From contig JACDCH010000052.1 of the NCBI GenBank assembly GCA_013694495.1, forward strand, positions 1 through 18,113: a DNA stretch of 18,113 bases. The letters are read 5' to 3'. A model generated the notes under the pieces. That model was not told the DNA's origin. It did not search any database and was given only the letters and a program-made list of their open reading frames with translations. The position numbers were made by a program, and so were the translations under genes. Source of the DNA: Acidimicrobiia bacterium (GTDB taxonomy: Bacteria > Actinomycetota > Acidimicrobiia > Acidimicrobiales > JACDCH01). Of the stretch, positions 1 to 6,506 are shown in pieces (the stretch's first letter is position 1; each line of letters starts with the position of its first letter).

Positions 1-80
1 CCCTGTCTGTCAGGGTGATGTGAGACATCTGCGGTAGCCGATCATCGCTACAGGGCGAGACCAGGACTACGGAGAACCCG

Positions 81-512
81 ATGACCATGACGACTTCATC
101 CTTGCTTGTGCGCGCCCATGATGGTGGCGTGGACGAGCCCGATCCGGCGGCCCGGCCTCGGCGGCGAACGTTCACCGCCGAGTACAAGGAGGGCATCCTC
201 GACGAGTACGACGCGCTGGCCCATGGCTCGGTCGAGCGGGGCGCCTTGTTGCGCCGCGAGGGCCTGTACACGTCCCACATCGCCGAGTGGCGCAAGGCCC
301 GCGCCGCCGGCGCCCGCGACGGTCTGGCCCCCAAACCCAAGGCGCGCCGTTCGCCCGAGCAGGTCGAGCTCGAGCGGTTGCGGCGCCGGAACGAGCGGCT
401 CGAGGTCGAGTTGGCTCGCACGAAGACCGCGTTGGAGATCACGGGAAAAGTGCACGCGCTCTTGGAGCAGCTCTCCGAGAGCGCGGCGCCCGACACGAAG
501 TTGAAGCCGTGA
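81..512 (+). CDS. IS3-family transposase OrfA (helix-turn-helix protein)
   Basis: This is the 143-residue DNA-binding subunit of the IS3 transposase. Residues about 31-71 form the helix-turn-helix segment typical of IS3 OrfA (FTAEYKEGIL, then SHIAEWRKAR). Residues about 93-131 are a charged leucine-zipper-like coiled coil (VELERLRRRNERLEVELA) of the kind that mediates OrfA/OrfB multimerisation. The ATG at 81 follows GGAGAA at 71-76, a reasonable ribosome binding site. The stop codon overlaps the orfB start in a GTGA junction. Many IS3 elements instead make OrfAB by a programmed -1 shift on a slippery A-run; no such run is visible near the end of this gene, so separate translation by coupling looks more likely. 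The family call is firm; the subgroup is not resolved. Confidence 0.9.
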   Translation: MTMTTSSLLVRAHDGGVDEPDPAARPRRRTFTAEYKEGILDEYDALAHGSVERGALLRREGLYTSHIAEWRKARAAGARDGLAPKPKARRSPEQVELERLRRRNERLEVELARTKTALEITGKVHALLEQLSESAAPDTKLKP

Positions 513-1522
513 TCGCCGAACACCTCGACGACCTCACCAAGGTGACGTGCATCAAGGCGGCCTGCGAGCTGCTCGGCGCGTCGCGGGCGACCCGGCACCG
601 GCGGCGGCGACCACCGGTCTGCGGGCCGCCGGTCCCGCGGCCGGCGCCGCCGAACCAGTTGAGCGAAGCCGAGCGCCAGCAGATCCTGGCTGTGTTGCGC
701 TCCCCGGAGTACTGCGACCTCGCGCCGGCCCAGGTGTGGGCCCGGCTCCTCGATGACCAGGGCCTCTACCTGTGCTCGGTCTCGACGATGTACCGGCTCC
801 TCGCCGTCGCCGGCGAGAACCGGGAACGGCGCCGCCAACGCACCCACCCGGCGAAGAAGAAGCCCGAGCTCATCGCCCGGCAACCGAACCAGGTCTGGAG
901 TTGGGACATCACCAAGCTCCGCGGCCCCGAGCGGGGCGTCTACTACGAGCTGTTCGTGATCATCGACATCTTCTCCCGCTACGTCGTGGCCTGGACCGTC
1001 GCGCCCGCGGAGACGGGCGACCTCGCCAAGGAGTTCATCGAAGCAGCCATCGCCGCCCAAGGCATCGACGCCGGCCAGCTCACCATCCACGCCGACCGGG
1101 GCACCTCGATGACCTCCAAGCCCGTCGCCCAGCTCCTCGTCGATCTCGGCGTCGCCCGCAGCCACAGCCGCCCCCACGTCAGCAACGACAACCCCTACAG
1201 CGAGGCGAACTTCAAGACGCTGAAGTACTGCCCGGCGTTCCCCGGCCGGTTCGGCTCGATCCAGGACGCCCGAGCGTTCTGCGTCGAGTTCTTCGAGCAC
1301 TACAACCACGTCCACCGCCACGCCGGCATCGGGCTCCACACCCCCGCCTCGGTCCACTTCGGCACCGCCAGCGAGGTCCGCCGCGAGCGGGCCCTCACCC
1401 TCAACGCCGCCTACCACGAGAACCCGGCCCGGTTCCGGCACCGCCGACCCGAACCACCCCGACTGCCCACCGTCGCCTGGATCAACGAACCCAGCCGAGA
1501 AGCAGTCATCCAATCCGCATGA
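509..1522 (+). CDS. IS3-family transposase OrfB (DDE integrase domain)
   Basis: This is the catalytic subunit (337 residues from the GTG at 509) that cuts and joins the IS ends. The retroviral-integrase-like core carries all three acidic residues: D133 in WSWDITKL, D196 in HADRGTSM and E232 in PYSEANFKTLK. The spacing between the second and third is 35 residues, the D,D(35)E signature of IS3. An N-terminal HTH_21-like segment (about 55-100, ending in STMYRLLAVAGENRERRRQR) precedes it. The frame is open upstream to 287, but that part is antiparallel shadow of orfA; the GTG overlapping the orfA stop is the natural start. The gene ends 24 bp inside the proposed right end. No internal stops or missing catalytic residues were found. 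Confidence 0.92.
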   Translation: MIAEHLDDLTKVTCIKAACELLGASRATRHRRRRPPVCGPPVPRPAPPNQLSEAERQQILAVLRSPEYCDLAPAQVWARLLDDQGLYLCSVSTMYRLLAVAGENRERRRQRTHPAKKKPELIARQPNQVWSWDITKLRGPERGVYYELFVIIDIFSRYVVAWTVAPAETGDLAKEFIEAAIAAQGIDAGQLTIHADRGTSMTSKPVAQLLVDLGVARSHSRPHVSNDNPYSEANFKTLKYCPAFPGRFGSIQDARAFCVEFFEHYNHVHRHAGIGLHTPASVHFGTASEVRRERALTLNAAYHENPARFRHRRPEPPRLPTVAWINEPSREAVIQSA

Positions 1523-1547
1523 CCAAATGTCTCACCGGCCTTGACAG

Positions 1548-1938
1548 GTTCCGCTTAGCCGGCTCCAGGTGACGGAGTCATGGGCGGCGGCACCGATCAT
1601 CAGGGGTGCGTGTATGCGAAACCCGAACGCACGCCAGAGCGCAGGCGATTCATGGTCGATAGCGCGGTCGAACCACTCCAGTTCGATGTCACCCCATTTG
1701 AACAACGCTCGCCTCTCTTCCAGTCGGGCTCGTCGCCAACGGGGCCGTCGAGCGTTACGCCGGGCAGTGACCGGAGAACTGAGGCCGCTGCCTTCTGACC
1801 CTCGACCGCAACACGTGCGGCGGCGGCGACACCTTGCCGGAGAACCTCGTCAGTGTTGACCTCTCGCTCGAGCATGACGCGCGCCACGGCCTCACGCGCC
1901 GCCGATCTTGCGCTCTGGCGGACGGCTTGAAGGGTCAT
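1548..1938 (-). pseudogene. Unrecognised protein, frameshifted and cut off by the IS3 element
   Basis: Starting at the ATG at 1938, a coding-like frame reads MTLQAVRQSARSAAREAVAR and on to GPVGDEPD. A one-base deletion (or two-base insertion) near 1719-1722 then shifts the frame. The shifted frame continues as EERRALFKWGDIELEWFDRA, then IDHESPALWRAF and a hydrophobic IHAPLMIGAAAHDSVTW, running without a stop into the right end of the IS at about 1547. The joined product would be about 128 residues before the junction, Ala-rich and helical at its N-terminus. AGGTGG just upstream of 1938 can serve as a ribosome binding site. The start is 18 bp after the stop of the neighbouring small gene, so the two probably formed an operon. 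I do not recognise the family. The C-terminal part, if it survives, should lie left of the window. Confidence 0.55.
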
Positions 1939-1956
1939 TTCGCCACCTGCAAGTTG

Positions 1957-2176
1957 CTACCGCAGATCCCCGTCGCTCCACCGCTCCATGAGCTTGGCGA
2001 ACGTCTCCCACCGCATGCTCACGCTGGTCTGGCGCTTCGACGGCCGCCAGTCGATGAGTTCCTTTGCTCATCAGGAGCTCGCCAAGCTTCCTGCCGTCGC
2101 TTCTAACGATGACGCTCAGATCAGTGTTGACCACGCGGTGGGCGGGAAGAAGGGCCTCGATCTCGTGCTTCGTCAT
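1957..2176 (-). pseudogene. Small unrecognised gene with a single-base frameshift
   Basis: From the ATG at 2176 the first frame reads MTKHEIEALLPAHRVVNTDL through GRKLGELLMSKGT. Dropping one base at about 2056-2059 gives IDWRPSKRQTSVSMRWETFA and KLMERWSDGDLR, followed by a TAG at 1957-1959. The reconstructed product is 72 residues and reads as one ordinary compact protein. Without the correction the frame runs on into low-quality sequence and overlaps the next gene. No Shine-Dalgarno sequence precedes the ATG. The break could be a true inactivating mutation, a sequencing error, or (less likely) programmed frameshifting; the sequence AGCAAAGGAACTC lacks a classic slippery heptamer. The family is unknown to me. 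Its neighbour downstream is also frameshifted, which favours decay of the whole locus. Confidence 0.5.
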
Positions 2177-2185
2177 GGGCGGAGG

Positions 2186-2445
2186 TTAGGTCTGCAGGTA
2201 GTCCGCCGTCGGCAACGACGAGCCCAGCGACGGTCGCTCATTTGAGGCAGTCCATCCGGTCGGTGAGGACCGTGGCGGGGTCACCGCCGGGCTCCTCGAA
2301 ACACCGCCGAGCGCGGTCATGGTGGTGTCGGCGCGGGGTTCTCGGCGAAGTACACGAACCGCCAGCGGCTCCACGCAAGGCCCGATCCGGGGCGGCAGGG
2401 TTTTGACGTGCCCCTTCTGCCGGTCTTCCTCGACGAAGCCAAGGG
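2186..2445 (-). pseudogene. Remnant of an IS21-type IstA transposase
   Basis: Several short minus-strand pieces in different frames line up, in order, with the catalytic region of IS21-family IstA as I remember it. GFVEEDRQKGHVKTL lies at about 2440-2396, SRWRFVYFAEN at about 2373-2338, RADTTMTAL around 2335-2310, CFEEPGGDPATVLTDRMDCL around 2307-2245 and LPTADYLQT ending at 2189. Intact IstA proteins have SRWRFVRFA, then RADTT, then FEELGGVP, then VLxDRMGCLKGG, then VVPTPDYVRFA in that order. At least three frame changes and a stop after DCLK show that the gene is dead. No IstB fragment or terminal repeat was found. The fossil accounts for most of the otherwise gene-free stretch before the TetR gene. 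Confidence 0.6.
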
Positions 2446-2569
2446 GACTGCCGGGTCAACGGAGTGCCGGTGTGCGCCAGCCCGAAGGGCAGGGGTTCTG
2501 GCTCTGGCGGCACCGGCATGCATCGCCGATGGTTGACGAACTAGCCAGGCAGCAAGTTCACTCGCACGC

Positions 2570-3199
2570 GTGCCGGCACTCAAGCGGAACGGGAGGGTTG
2601 GTCGTCCACCTGGTGTGGATGGCGACGAGACCCGGCTGCGCATCCTCGACGCCGCCCGCTCGTGCTTCGCCGCTCACGGCTACGCGGCGACGACCAACCG
2701 GATGATCGCCGACAGGGCCGAGCTCACCGCTGCCGCCGTGTACCACCACTTCGGCAAGAAGCCCGACCTGATGATCGCCGTGCACAGGGCCACCGAGGAG
2801 CTCTACCGCACCCGTATCCTCACCGCCGTCGAGGCCGCCGACGACTTCGTCGACAAGCTGGTGGCCCTCGTCGACGTGATCCACGACACGATCAGCAACG
2901 ATCCCGAGCAGGCGCTCTTCTACTCGGTCGCCCGCGACGAGGCCCGGCGCCACCCTGAGCTCAAGGAGATCGAGGAGGACCGCACCTTCCCGCAGCTCTT
3001 CGCCGAGATCGTCGACATGGGCGTGCAGGCAGGTGTGCTCGGCTCCGATGACGTGCTCCTCGCCCGAGGCGCGGTGGCCACCGTGGCCACTGGCCTGGCG
3101 ATGCTCGCCCGCGACACAACCGTCGAGGCCCACGCCATCGCCAGCGAGGGTGCCAAGCGCCTCCTGCTCGGCTCCCTCCTCCGCACCCCCGTGCCGTAG
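2570..3199 (+). CDS. TetR-family transcriptional regulator
   Basis: A 209-residue protein with the TetR layout: an N-terminal helix-turn-helix domain and a helical ligand-binding domain. The segment GRPPGVDGDETRLRILDAAR leads into the first helix, and the recognition region TTNRMIADRAELTAAAVYHHFGKK covers about 41-64. Residues 70-205 form the all-helical C-terminal domain. GRPP-x-DG-ET is a frequent TetR N-terminus, which supports a start upstream of it. The GTG at 2570 fits, although its ribosome binding site is weak; GGGAGG at about 2590 could serve a GTG around 2610 instead. The gene converges on the VWA gene with 13 bp between stop codons. Its ligand is unknown. By proximity it may repress itself and the divergent promoter at 5590-5670, but it lies about 2.4 kb away, so that link is inference. 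Confidence 0.9.
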   Translation: MPALKRNGRVGRPPGVDGDETRLRILDAARSCFAAHGYAATTNRMIADRAELTAAAVYHHFGKKPDLMIAVHRATEELYRTRILTAVEAADDFVDKLVALVDVIHDTISNDPEQALFYSVARDEARRHPELKEIEEDRTFPQLFAEIVDMGVQAGVLGSDDVLLARGAVATVATGLAMLARDTTVEAHAIASEGAKRLLLGSLLRTPVP

Positions 3200-3212
3200 C
3201 GGCCCAGCGCGT

Positions 3213-4811
3213 TCAGGCGGAGCGGAGGCGGCGGCTGCGGTCGGCGCCATCGAGGGCGGCGCGGACGAGACCGCCGAGGTCGGTCTCGAGCTCGGCGATC
3301 GACTGGGCAGAGGCGAAGGTGGTGGCGCCGAAGACCGCTCGCAGGTCCTCGTCGGGGGTGGCGGCGCCGAGGCTCAGGCAGAGGGCGCCGACCCCCGCAC
3401 GGCGGGCCTCGGCCAGCGCCCGGTGACTGTCGGCGGCGGCGTGGCGGCCCTCGTAGCCGAGGTCGAAGGGGAAGCCGTCGGAGAGGACCACCAGCAGCCA
3501 CCGCCGACTGCCGGCGCCGTCGCTCAGCAGGTCGGCGCCGTGGCGGACGGCAGCGCCGAGGCGGGTGAAGCCATCGGCTTGCAACGCGCCCAGGCGGCGG
3601 CGGGCGGCGGCGTCGAAGCGGTCGTCGAACCGCTTCACCGGCAGCACCTCCACCCGGCGGCGGCCGTGGCTCCGGAAGGCGTGGCAGGCCACACGGTCGC
3701 CGAGCGATTCGAATGCCGCCACCAGCGCGGCGGCGCCGGCCTGGTGTTGGGCGAGGACGGTGCCGCCGGGCCCGCCGCCGTTGCCGGTCGAGCGGGACGC
3801 GTCGACGAGCACCAACACGCCGAGGTCGCGGCGGCGTCGGCGGCTGTCGACGAACACCTCGGGCGCCCCGGCGTCGCCGGACCGGACCAGGCAGCGGTGC
3901 TCGACGACGGCATCAAGGTCGAGGTCGTGTCCCTGGGGCTGGCGGCGGGTGTGGGCGAGGTCGAGGTGGAGGGCGGCCAGGCGGCGGCGCAGGGCCCGCT
4001 CAACGTCGGTCGACGACGCGGGTCCGCCGCCGTCGCGCGCCGAGGCGAGGTCGATGGGCACCTCGTGGACAGCGCACCAGTCGGGCCGATACGCCCCGCG
4101 GGCTTGGTCCCACTCGGGCAGGAGGGCGACGGCGCCGGGGCGACCGGGCGGTTGATCGAGGGCGATGGGTCCGGCGTCGGTGGCCAGCAGCCGGACGGGG
4201 CTCGATCGGGCCATCGCCCTGGACCCCGCCCACCCGCCGGCGCCCTCGCTCTCGAGCTCCTCGGATCGGGTGGCGCCCCGACGGGGCCGGCGACGTCGAC
4301 GCCCCTCGGGCTGGAGCCACCCGTCGGTGCGCGGCCGGCCCTCGGTTCGGGAGGCGGTGGTGTCGTCGTGGCCCGACGGCTCGATCGTCTCGAGGGCGTA
4401 CATGGTGCCGGTCGGGGCCGGCGATGCCGCCGCTGCCGCGGCCGCCAGGGCCAGCACCTTGGCCGGCCGGATCGTTCCCCACCAGCCGGTCGGTCCGCCG
4501 AGGTCGGGTCGCAGCACGGCATCGACCGCGGCGAGGCACCGGGGCACGGCCTCGACCAGGTGGCGGGCGGCGGCGCGGCTGCGGCCCCGCAACGGTCTCA
4601 CGACCTCCGCGTCGAGGGCGCCGCCGACCACCAACGCTGACTGCAGCACCACGGCGTCGCGGGCTCGGGAGGTGAAGGTCGGGTCGAGCACGATCGTCCG
4701 CCCGTCGCACCACGTCGGCCCCTCGCCCCACACCACCCGCAACGGCCGCCCCGCCACCGAGGCGGCGACGGCTTCGAACCGCCGTGGGTCGACCGGCGGC
4801 GGTGCGGTCAC
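3213..4811 (-). CDS. NorD/CoxE-type von Willebrand factor A protein
   Basis: A 532-residue cytosolic protein with a C-terminal VWA domain of the type that partners MoxR AAA+ ATPases (NorD, CbbO, CoxE). The MIDAS metal site is complete: D337-A-S339-R-S341 in VLVDASRSTG, T416 in GFTRLG and D445 in VVLSDGFPFDLGYEG. The last stretch is characteristic of NorD. The middle (about 150-200) is a long, charged, Arg-rich linker of low complexity. In known systems the VWA subunit contacts the target metalloenzyme while the ATPase remodels it. The ATG overlaps the stop of the upstream AAA+ gene by 4 bp (ATGA), so the two should be made together. The length is somewhat short for NorD, which is usually around 600 residues. 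The true client is not in the window. Confidence 0.88.
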   Translation of the reverse strand: MTAPPPVDPRRFEAVAASVAGRPLRVVWGEGPTWCDGRTIVLDPTFTSRARDAVVLQSALVVGGALDAEVVRPLRGRSRAAARHLVEAVPRCLAAVDAVLRPDLGGPTGWWGTIRPAKVLALAAAAAAASPAPTGTMYALETIEPSGHDDTTASRTEGRPRTDGWLQPEGRRRRRPRRGATRSEELESEGAGGWAGSRAMARSSPVRLLATDAGPIALDQPPGRPGAVALLPEWDQARGAYRPDWCAVHEVPIDLASARDGGGPASSTDVERALRRRLAALHLDLAHTRRQPQGHDLDLDAVVEHRCLVRSGDAGAPEVFVDSRRRRRDLGVLVLVDASRSTGNGGGPGGTVLAQHQAGAAALVAAFESLGDRVACHAFRSHGRRRVEVLPVKRFDDRFDAAARRRLGALQADGFTRLGAAVRHGADLLSDGAGSRRWLLVVLSDGFPFDLGYEGRHAAADSHRALAEARRAGVGALCLSLGAATPDEDLRAVFGATTFASAQSIAELETDLGGLVRAALDGADRSRRLRSA

Positions 4812-5590
4812 GTCGGGGCGAGGTAGGCGTCGATGAGCTCCTCGAGGCCGGCGGCGAGGACGGGGTCGTCGGTGAGGGGGCGGGCGATGGCGGCGCGGGC
4901 GGCGGCCACCGGGTCGATGCCGGCCTGCACCAGCCGGCCGGCGGCGACGAGGGCTCGGGGCGATGCCACCTCGCGGAGGCCGCTCAGTTGGGAGCGGCGG
5001 ATGGCCTGGCCGAGGGCGACGAGGCGCTCGGCCAGAGCAGGGTCGACGCCGGCCTCATGGGCCACCACCTCGCGCTCGACCTCGGGGGGCGGGAAGCCGA
5101 GCTCGATGCCGACGAAGCGCTGGCGGGTGGAGTCCTTGAGGTCTTTGAGCAGGCTCTGGTAGCCGGGGTTGTAGGAGACGACGAGGCCGAAGGTGGGGGC
5201 GGCGTCGAGGACGGTGTCGAGCCGCTCGATGGGGAGTTGGCGGCGGTGGTCGGTGAGGGCGTGGAGCACGACGGTGGTGTCCTGCCGGGCTTCGACGACC
5301 TCGTCGAGGTAGCAGAGGGCGCCGGTGCGGGCGGCCCGGGTGAGCGGTCCGTCGACCCAGACGGTGCGGTCGCCCTCGAGCAGGTGGCGGCCGACAAGGT
5401 CGGCGGCGGTGAGGTCTTCGTGGCAGGCGACGGTGATGAGCTCGACGCCGAGTTCGTGGGCCATCGCCTCGACGAAGCGGGTCTTGCCGACGCCGGTGGG
5501 GCCTTTCAGCAGCACCGCCAGCCGGGCGGCGTGGGCGGCCTTGAACACGGTCGCCTCGTCACCGACAGGGAGGTACCAGGGCCTGCTCAT
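4808..5590 (-). CDS. NorQ/CbbQ-type MoxR AAA+ ATPase
   Basis: A 260-residue AAA+ ATPase of the NorQ/NirQ/CbbQ group, which uses ATP to activate or insert metal into a client enzyme together with a VWA partner. Walker A is GPTGVGKT (30-37), Walker B is LCYLDE (92-97), the sensor-1 Asn is in VSYNPGYQS (N141), and arginines in STRQRF (156, 158) are finger candidates. The phrases ITVACHEDLTAADLVGRHLL and EVVEARQDTTVVLHALTDHR are near-consensus for the group. The frame is open to 5734, but family proteins begin shortly before YLPVGDE, so I chose the ATG at 5590. Its ribosome binding site is poor. It is the first gene of the norQ-norD-like pair and is transcribed divergently from the oxygenase operon. 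No nitric oxide reductase, RuBisCO or CO dehydrogenase gene is nearby. Confidence 0.92.
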   Translation of the reverse strand: MSRPWYLPVGDEATVFKAAHAARLAVLLKGPTGVGKTRFVEAMAHELGVELITVACHEDLTAADLVGRHLLEGDRTVWVDGPLTRAARTGALCYLDEVVEARQDTTVVLHALTDHRRQLPIERLDTVLDAAPTFGLVVSYNPGYQSLLKDLKDSTRQRFVGIELGFPPPEVEREVVAHEAGVDPALAERLVALGQAIRRSQLSGLREVASPRALVAAGRLVQAGIDPVAAARAAIARPLTDDPVLAAGLEELIDAYLAPT

Positions 5591-5631
5591 CGGGCCATCC
5601 TGACCGCGCTCGGGCTCGTCCACAGGAACAG

Positions 5632-5647
5632 CTTGCCAGAACTTGCC
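5632..5647. promoter_or_regulatory. CTTGCC direct repeat, possible operator
   Basis: CTTGCC occurs at 5632-5637 and again at 5642-5647, exactly 10 bp (one helical turn) apart, overlapping the proposed -35 element. Such spacing would place two protein contacts on the same DNA face. A related GCAAGTTC occurs upstream of the TetR gene at about 2552-2559 and, on the other strand, here. TetR proteins usually bind inverted repeats, so assignment to that regulator is speculative. Confidence 0.25.
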
Positions 5648-5669
5648 GGTTGGCCTATTAATACTTCCC
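5633..5669 (+). promoter_or_regulatory. Candidate promoter for a leaderless start of the oxygenase operon
   Basis: TTGCCA (5633-5638) and TATTAA (5657-5662) are separated by 18 bp and resemble -35 and -10 elements. This is the only A/T-rich patch in the 80 bp between the divergent starts. The -10 ends 7 bp before the GTG at 5670, so the start codon would coincide with the transcription start, as in leaderless actinobacterial mRNAs. TATTAATA (5657-5664) is itself palindromic and could also serve the minus strand. The -35 call is weaker than the -10 call. Confidence 0.5.
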
Positions 5670-6506
5670 GTGGGGGCCACACACATCGTCTCGACCGTCG
5701 GGTCCCTGCCGCAGCCGCCCGAGCAGCTGACCATGTCGCTCGGCTGGGAGCGGCTCTACACCGGCGCCTGCCTGATGGCCTTCCTGGCGATGTCGGCCAA
5801 CGCCTTCCGGCTGTGGCGGGCCCAGCGCGACACGATCCCGCTGCTGCTCATCGCCGGTGGCGCCCTGTGCGTGTTCCTCGAGCCGATGGTCGACGTGCTC
5901 GGCCTCTGCTGGTACCCGCGGGGGAGCAGCTTCGAGATCTTCGAGCTGCTGGGCCGACCAATCCCGTTCCTCGTGCTCCCCGGCTACACGTTCTTCATGG
6001 GCGGGCTCACCGTCATCGCGCTGCACCGCCTCGAGGTCGTGGGGCCGAAGGGGCTCCTCCAGCTCTACCCCGTCATGATCCTGCTGGAGCTTCCGTTCGA
6101 GATCCTGGCGGTGCGCACCGAGGTCTACGTGTACTACGGGCAGCAGCCGCTGCGGATCATCGACTTCCCGGTGTGGTGGCTCTTCGTCAACACGATGGTC
6201 CCGGTCATCGCCGCCGTGCTGCTGCGGGCGATGCGGCCCTGGCTGGTCGGTCCGGTGGCCCTGATCGTGATCCCGTTCCTCCCGGCCGTCGACGCCGGCG
6301 TCAACGCCGCCCTCGCCTGGCCGACCTGGACGGTCCTCAACAGCGACGTGCCTACGGCCGTCACCCAGCTCGCCGGCCTCCTCACCTGCGGCATGGCCGT
6401 CGGTGCGTTGGTGCTCCTCGTGCGGGCCCTGGAGGGCCGCCTCGGCCCGGCCGCGGCGGCCGGCACCACCACCCCCGATTCCGAGCGAGAGGCAGCCCTG
6501 CGATGA
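5670..6506 (+). CDS. AveC-like multi-pass membrane protein (first copy)
   Basis: A 278-residue integral membrane protein with about seven predicted hydrophobic spans (about 28-45, 57-78, 97-119, 128-147, 165-185, 190-212 and 229-252) and a short polar C-terminus. It is related to the gene that follows: EPMVDVLGLCWYP parallels LDPIANWVSFTVYDP, PGYTFFMGG parallels PGYPFYYFT, and LPFEILAVRTEVYVYY parallels IPTELLMIRANMYAYS. Through that similarity I place it in or near the AveC spirocyclase family, named after the avermectin spiroketal enzyme but widespread in actinobacteria without known spiroketals. The frame is open from a TTG at 5643, but that lies over the -10 region; the GTG at 5670, directly after it, is preferred as a leaderless start. 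ATG 5733 is the fallback. Its stop overlaps the next start (ATGA). Function in this operon is unknown. Confidence 0.75.
   Translation: MGATHIVSTVGSLPQPPEQLTMSLGWERLYTGACLMAFLAMSANAFRLWRAQRDTIPLLLIAGGALCVFLEPMVDVLGLCWYPRGSSFEIFELLGRPIPFLVLPGYTFFMGGLTVIALHRLEVVGPKGLLQLYPVMILLELPFEILAVRTEVYVYYGQQPLRIIDFPVWWLFVNTMVPVIAAVLLRAMRPWLVGPVALIVIPFLPAVDAGVNAALAWPTWTVLNSDVPTAVTQLAGLLTCGMAVGALVLLVRALEGRLGPAAAAGTTTPDSEREAALR

Larger units (their letters stand above)
8..1546 (+). mobile_element. IS3-family insertion sequence, two overlapping ORFs
   Basis: The element carries orfA and orfB in the usual IS3 arrangement, and its ends form imperfect terminal inverted repeats. The left end begins CTGTCAGGG at about 7 and has GTGAGACAT at 20-28. 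The reverse complement of the right end begins CTGTCAAGG (at 1547 going down) and has GTGAGACAT at 1526-1534. The two sides differ by a few mismatches and one single-base gap. A TG...CA boundary at 8 and 1546 fits IS3 convention, but the exact edges are uncertain by a few bases because CTGTC is partly duplicated at 3-11. No target-site duplication can be verified, since only seven bases lie left of the element. Bases 1-80 hold only the left terminus and the orfA leader. Both ORFs look intact, so the copy may still be active. Confidence 0.8.

Noticed and set aside
287..508. N-terminal extension of OrfB upstream of 509
   Set aside because: It is Arg-rich out-of-frame reading of orfA. No slippery A-run was seen to support an OrfAB fusion by frameshift.
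2533..2569. TTGACG at 2533-2538 as the -35 box of a TetR promoter
   Set aside because: No acceptable -10 element lies at the right distance before the GTG at 2570, so I did not list it.
3196..3216. Terminator between the convergent TetR and VWA genes
   Set aside because: Only 13 bp separate the stops, and I see no convincing hairpin followed by a T-run.
3033..4675. Long plus-strand open frames (for example 3033-4640 and 3713-4675) opposite the VWA gene
   Set aside because: They are Gly/Arg/Ala-rich antisense shadows caused by very high GC. The minus-strand frame has a complete VWA MIDAS site and the AAA+ partner.
5591..5734. 48-residue N-terminal extension of the AAA+ protein
   Set aside because: NorQ/CbbQ proteins begin just before the VGDE motif, and the extension would overlap the divergent promoter and gene.
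4784..6502. N-terminal extension of the second AveC-like gene, which would give a 937-residue protein
   Set aside because: The first 570 or so residues are antisense to the AAA+ gene and out of frame with the first AveC-like gene. The ATG at 6503 with its ATGA overlap is the real start.
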